A DNA stretch of 64,000 nucleotides. Source: Solea solea (Eukaryota; Chordata; Actinopteri; Pleuronectiformes; Soleidae). Of this stretch, positions 61,621-64,000 are shown piece by piece. The position numbers and the translations under genes were made by a program. The stretch covers positions 25,392,113-25,456,112 of the forward strand of contig NC_081135.1 in NCBI RefSeq assembly GCF_958295425.1, read 5' to 3'. Numbering within the stretch: position 1 is the stretch's first letter; each line of letters begins with the position of its first letter. Below the pieces are notes generated by a model. That model was given only the letters and a program-made list of their open reading frames with translations, was not told the origin of the DNA and made no database searches.

Positions 61621-62696
61621 TCTTTTCAATATTGCCACACAACAAGAGAGCCAACATAAACTGTATGGACAAATATCCAACTCTACATGAGAGATACTAC
61701 AATTTCTGCCATGTGGAGTTTAATGCCATTTAAATGTGTGGTTTTATCTAGTTGAAAAATAGGACAGATATTTCCCTTTCAAGCCTTATTTATTCATTTA
61801 TGGGTTTTTTTTGGCTTTGATGACTCACTGAGTGTACTGGCAACGGAAAATAAACAGCTTCTTAACAGCTTCCCGTAGATAAAGACCGTATGCGCATCAT
61901 TCTAGACAGATGGGACTTAAAGCATGATGATTGACTCCACACTTAATGATAAACTGCTAATTTAAGGGCCCTTCAGATAAAACACTAGGTTGTGTTGGAA
62001 TGGCATCAACGCCGAGCGGCCTCTCTCTACTGCGACTTGCTGTGTGTGTCACTGAAGCGTTGATTCATTCTGCCACATACAGTAAATGCTATGGGTGTGG
62101 ATCCTCAGGATGCATTTTTTGCAGGCAAGGACAACAAGTTGGCCAGCTGACTGTTGCTATGCAACAATGGGGAACTTGTAAATGTATTCCTTGTGCCAGC
62201 ATGACTCATAAATACCCTTAAAATAAAGTATATAAAAGGAAAGAAATACACTTTAAGTGAAAAACCCGAAGTTTGTTTGTGTTGCATGTCTATCTCTGAT
62301 TTAATCATGCATCTCTATGGGAGGGTCACACTGTTGTAGCAACCATGTGTTGGTGGTTTATGAGCTTCTATCTTGTCAGCTGCTTTGTTCATCACATATG
62401 CTGTTTGCTTGCCAACAGTCTCCAACCAAATAAGGTTCAAAACCATTCTTTGAAACTGTTAACTTGAAGGGAATTCCTTTTCGAAGCACACATCTTTACA
62501 TTTGCAACAATAACAGTCTCTTGTTCGTCTACGTTATCCTTACTGTTGGGCCAGAGTAAAGATGAAGACAATAAACTGGCACCGACATGTCCTGCGCATG
62601 AATTATGAATATAGTTTTAAGTCATTCTTGTATTTTCCAGTCACTGTACAAACCATAATGGTCTCACTGATTATTTTTTTTCCTGTTTTTTTGCAG

Positions 62697-62782
62697 GTGA
62701 TCCCTAAGTGAGTGACAAATGTGTGACACAGCAGAGAACCATTTGCCTCACCCAGTGGAGATCTGAGTTGTGGCACACTGAG
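62697..62782 (+). other. Putative internal non-coding exon (second leader exon of the plus-strand gene)
   Basis: A strong polypyrimidine tract and acceptor (CCTGTTTTTTTGCAG|GTGATCC) and a donor (CACTGAG|GTAAATAC) bound an 86-nt segment. It has stops in all useful frames. Its only ATG (62,719) opens a 15-codon uORF closing at 62,764-62,766. A 5' UTR exon fits best. Prediction rests on splice signals alone. Confidence 0.5.
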
Positions 62783-64000
62783 GTAAATACAAGGCATCAA
62801 TCATTTCCTTTTCTAACTGGCTCATATTTTGTATTTTAATGGCACTAATTAACAACTGCCTTTATGTCTTAGTAACAGTCTTTTTTGAATGTCCATTTAT
62901 AGACAGACACTGTCATTTTCACAGTTGTTAATGTGTATTGTTAACAGTAGCTGAGGAAAAAATTCCATTTTAAAATGTTTTCTGCAAAAAAATAAAAGAA
63001 GACATTAGTTGTTGGTGCACATTTGCCATAGCCTGAAAGTCAAATGTCTATAGTTCCCTTGGTAACTGATATGTCAATCTTGCCAGTGAATATCTCTTCT
63101 TTAAGTCTTTGACAGTATGACAAGCCAGGGGGGAAATGAATGAGTCAGCCTTTTCGTGAAGAGTTGAACAAGCTTACCAAGTGGGTGACTTTCATTTCAC
63201 AGATTGAAAAGCTTTTGCTCTTTCGTATCCTCATCGGCTCAGAGCAGAGAAAACTAGTCTCCGTCTTCTCCTCCCAACAGCATATCAGATACTTTACTCC
63301 TTAAAATCACTAAGCTTTCTTGGCTGCACAAGGAGCCAAAACTATTGATTCATTTTGGTGTGAAATACTAGAGTGCTGCTGGACTGTTGCAGGGTAGAGT
63401 GACCGTGCGAGTTTAAAGTTTGAATGTAAATGAGAAGCCAGCAGTCTGTTACGTAAGTTTAATACATTTAGAGCCAAAAGTTGTTTTGTAAATAAAGTAG
63501 GTTGTGTGTATTATGCATTATGTATGACTACCTATTTATTTGCCTCTGTGCTGGTACCATTTTTTCGGCTTGTCGGTCTGTCGGTCTTAATCTCTCTCTC
63601 TCTCTCTCTGTAATGATTGAATATCACAAACTGTCGGAAGTTAATGCCACCGTGCCTTCGGTCTCCAGTCTTGTGAATGCAGTGCATCGGGAAACACCTG
63701 GAGGGAGCTTGTTGTGGTTCAAACATTTATTTGGACTCGAGGATGAACTGTCATGAAGTTGGTGGACAAAGATCGAGGACAACTGAGATGTTGCAAGAAT
63801 GTTCTGGGCCATAATGTATGCGTTCATTATGACAGAAATCCCTTTGTTTTTACTGCACCTCCTTTTCACTGGAATTGTTGGTAAAGGTGACGTTAAAACA
63901 CACATGTAACCAGACGTTCCTTAGAGATATGCAGATGATTGTGGTCCATGACTTGTGATTTGCGAGAAGCAAGTAAGATTAGATACGGGTGTGTCAACAT
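62783..64000 (+). other. Following intron of the plus-strand gene (to window edge)
   Basis: AT-rich sequence with a (TC)n microsatellite at about 63,589-63,610. No coding exon that I can support is visible before the window ends. Confidence 0.4.

Larger units (their letters stand above)
49374..62696 (+). other. First intron of the plus-strand gene
   Basis: Bounded by the GTGAGTG donor and the TTTTTTTGCAG acceptor at 62,696. Contents that can be named: a SINE tail (50.8 kb), a Tc1-like relic (53.0-53.9 kb), a TAGGGATG-family end near 54,166, CA, CT and TG microsatellites (55.5, 56.5, 57.6 kb), CCCTAA-containing dispersed repeats (56.6-57.6 kb), an unexplained ORF at 58.5 kb, a perfect-TSD hAT MITE (59.1 kb) and a further MITE (61.3 kb). 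Remaining stretches show no coding signal I can support. Confidence 0.5.

Noticed and set aside
1..64000. Search for CRISPR arrays, operons, rRNA, phage or bacterial defence systems
   Set aside because: The sequence is vertebrate nuclear DNA with introns and fish repeats; no regularly spaced repeats or bacterial gene clusters occur.

Overview
The window is nuclear DNA of a vertebrate, most likely a ray-finned (teleost) fish. There are no dense ORFs. The coding parts are short exons with GT-AG junctions. The interspersed repeats are those typical of fish: non-autonomous hAT elements, a Tc1-like transposase relic, a non-LTR retrotransposon 3' end, a tRNA-SINE tail, many CA/TG microsatellites, and the fish repeat marked by the module GGGGAGAACATGCAAACTCC.

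Layout. (1) 1-39,197: first intron of a DIP2-family gene on the minus strand, with no coding exon that I can support. It holds microsatellites, at least three hAT-type elements with target-site duplications, a 3.3-kb-spaced inverted repeat and three compact hairpins. (2) 39,198-39,840: the first coding exon of that gene (41 codons plus 1 nt, ending in the conserved LAELELELSEG stretch) and its GC/CpG-rich promoter. (3) 39,841-43,518: repeat-rich intergenic DNA. (4) 43,519-47,521: a complete minus-strand cflar (c-FLIP) gene. Nine coding exons join in perfect phase into a 461-residue protein with two death-effector domains and a caspase-like domain lacking the catalytic Cys and His. A non-coding 5' exon and an ISRE-plus-TATA-like promoter lie upstream. 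(5) 47,522-49,118: spacer between two divergent promoters, largely filled by a hAT-type element. (6) 49,119-64,000: CpG-rich promoter, first exon, 13.3-kb intron and an 86-bp non-coding second exon of a plus-strand gene whose coding part lies beyond the window. In the human order as I recall it, FAM126B/HYCC2 diverges from the NDUFB3-CFLAR side, so HYCC2 is my leading but unproven candidate.

cflar is the one gene that can be read end to end. It would regulate caspase-8 at the death-inducing signalling complex. The DIP2 gene and the plus-strand gene are represented only by their 5' ends, so no joint pathway can be claimed. I found no rRNA, recognised tRNA gene, CRISPR array or bacterial-type operon.
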